Source: JAXMHB01 sp046346965
GTDB taxonomy: Bacteria; Pseudomonadota; Gammaproteobacteria; Xanthomonadales; SZUA-5
Direction of reading: 5' to 3'
Length of the DNA: 64,000 bases
NCBI GenBank assembly: GCA_046346965.1
Contig: JAXMHB010000014.1
Location: forward strand, 1 to 64,000
A model generated the notes under the pieces. The model worked only from the letters and a program-made list of their open reading frames with translations, did not search any database and had not been told where the DNA came from. Below are positions 62,925 to 64,000 of this stretch, piece after piece. Position 1 is the stretch's first letter. Each line of letters starts with the position of its first letter. The position numbers and the translations under genes were made by a program.

Positions 62925-63476
62925 TCAACGCGTCTGACAGGCGGCGCGGATCGCCACGGCAGGATCGTCGCCTACCGAGCTCTGCGGCGGCGGCCGCAAC
63001 TGCAGTTCCACGCGGTCCTGCTGCCAGCGCGCATGCAGGCGCGGATACGGAAAGGGCGACTGGGTACAGGGCGGCACCACCCAGCCGCCGGACACGCAGC
63101 GACTGCCGCGGGCGATGGCAAAGGGCGAGTACAGAAAGCCGAACTCCACTTGCTGCGGCTGGCGACCGGACTGCTGCAGCCAGCGCTCGCTGGCGCCCGG
63201 GCTCAGCCGTAGCGTCGTGCCGTCTGCCGACACTTCCTCGATGTCGCGTGGATCGGCGCGAAAGCGCAGATTCGGCATCAGGCGGTCGCGCAGGCGGTCG
63301 AAGTTCAGCTGCCGGCGGATCGGATCGAGCAAGCCGCGGCTGAGGCCATCGACCGCATACACGTACAGCCGAAAATCGGCGCACACCGGGCCCACGAGCG
63401 CCGTCGCCTCGATCACCGGCAGCCCGTGCTCCGGCGTCAGCCAGCGTCTCAGTCTGGCCACCAGCGTGTCATCCAT
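62925..63476 (-). CDS. Hypothetical protein
   Basis: A 183-residue protein I do not recognise. It has no signal peptide and no transmembrane helix. Visible features are an N-terminal amphipathic segment (VARLRRWLTPEHG), an acidic/basic mixed middle (LMPNLRFRADPRDIEEV), and a central FGFLYSPFAIARGSRCVSGGWVVPP, with three cysteines in the C-terminal half. AGGAG lies about 9 nt before the ATG at 63476. It lies 81 bp upstream of the TonB receptor start on the same strand; that gap contains AT-rich DNA, unusual here, that could hold the receptor promoter. Confidence 0.6.
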   Translation of the reverse strand: MDDTLVARLRRWLTPEHGLPVIEATALVGPVCADFRLYVYAVDGLSRGLLDPIRRQLNFDRLRDRLMPNLRFRADPRDIEEVSADGTTLRLSPGASERWLQQSGRQPQQVEFGFLYSPFAIARGSRCVSGGWVVPPCTQSPFPYPRLHARWQQDRVELQLRPPPQSSVGDDPAVAIRAACQTR

Positions 63477-63828
63477 GCGCCCTGTCTCCTGAAGTCTGAT
63501 CGCGGGGTCTAAGCCTGGGATCGCGTTTGCCGCCGAATCCGGACATCGAGCGCCGGCGCGGCGATGTCAAAGCGGTGGCGGCCACGGCAGCCCGCGCCCG
63601 CCGCTGATACGCAGCCACGCCCGCGCGGATGCCAGCGGCGCAGAAATCGCGCGGCCGGCGCCGGTGTAAGGTCAGGCGCGGACAGACGCATCGCGGCGGC
63701 ATACGGCACTCGCTATAGAACGCAAGACAGTAGCCAAAACGCTCGCAGCGGCGGATCTGCACGCGGGCGGCGACCGTAGACCGCCCGCATGGTTCAGGCG
63801 CGGGGCGCGCCGTCGCCGCGTGCCCGCC
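63477..63828. other. Gap without a convincing gene
   Basis: Overlapping open frames exist on both strands (for example a Cys- and Arg-rich frame at 63469-63762 on the minus strand), but each gives an Arg-rich, low-complexity product with no ribosome-binding site, so none is annotated. No strong hairpin or promoter was seen. Confidence 0.4.
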
Positions 63829-64000
63829 TCAGTCCCAGCCGTCCTGAAACAGGGCGTCCGTGTCCCGGGGCGTCAGCCTGAAGGTGATCCCGGCATTATC
63901 AATGCCTATCGCCACCGGCAACAGCACGCCCAGGTTGGCATCACACAATCCAAAGTACGCGGGCCCATAGGGACAAGGGATATTGTTGTACACCTCGTCT
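63829..64000 (-). CDS. C-terminal end of an unrecognised protein (cut by window edge)
   Basis: The last 56 codons of a minus-strand gene that begins right of the window. The peptide has a short CPYGPAYFGLCD segment with two cysteines, then a hydrophobic stretch and GITFRLTPRDTDALF, ending GWD at a TGA. Composition suggests a folded protein, but the family cannot be told from this fragment. Confidence 0.5.
   Translation of the reverse strand, partial: DEVYNNIPCPYGPAYFGLCDANLGVLLPVAIGIDNAGITFRLTPRDTDALFQDGWD

Overview
The window is high-GC DNA, typical of a Gammaproteobacterium of the Lysobacterales/Xanthomonadales (Rhodanobacteraceae-like). The reasons are the GC-rich codon use, several RAYT-type REP transposases, Ser/Thr kinases with TPR tails, an ECF sigma factor of the PF07638 type, and secreted proteins carrying an F-x-N/D-x-FE motif. 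The taxon is inferred from style and no marker gene proves it. Both ends of the window cut a gene: a copper-type P-ATPase on the left and an unrecognised gene on the right.

Layout. 1-12.3 kb is mostly housekeeping: copper export (P-ATPase and a CopZ-like chaperone), a secreted YCII-like protein, RluF, a REP/palindrome-rich gap, two secreted proteins, a ComEC-like metallo-hydrolase of lower GC, DUF1415, a membrane Ser/Thr kinase with TPRs, and a convergent di-haem oxidoreductase/imelysin pair. 12.4-31.9 kb is one tightly coupled block: a 3680-residue secreted multidomain protein, a 2622-residue secreted RHS protein (stop/start overlap) tipped with a NucA/NucB-like nuclease, and a coupled SMI1-like immunity candidate. 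31.9-34.5 kb is a RAYT/REP patch with one truncated and one intact RAYT and a 192-bp copy of the 3' end of the first kinase gene. 34.5-40.6 kb holds a delta-60 repeat propeller protein, an ECF sigma factor and a divergent Ser/Thr kinase. 40.6-51.3 kb is a second polymorphic-toxin zone. It contains an RHS gene without a secretion domain, whose core is a 2.2-kb copy of the first RHS core but whose tip is an AHH nuclease with its own immunity candidate. It also contains an IS110-family element, a third RAYT, and a 5'-truncated RHS gene with a DUF4329 tip and a secreted immunity candidate. 51.3-52.3 kb is two tandem-repeat arrays. 52.3-64 kb returns to chromosomal genes: a membrane protein, a degenerate REC-GGDEF-EAL protein, a small AraC-type protein, a one-component hybrid histidine kinase/AraC regulator, a TonB-dependent receptor and a hypothetical gene.

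How they may work together. The RHS loci look like one expressed, secretable toxin plus silent or orphan tip cassettes that share its core. Recombination through the shared 2.2 kb would replace the nuclease tip and its immunity gene. The mobile and repetitive DNA (RAYTs, REPs, IS110 element, minisatellites) lies next to the cassettes and truncations and is the likely source of the rearrangements. The ECF/kinase pair and the hybrid kinase/TonB receptor pair look like signal-transduction units. All functions are read from motifs and were not tested by database search.
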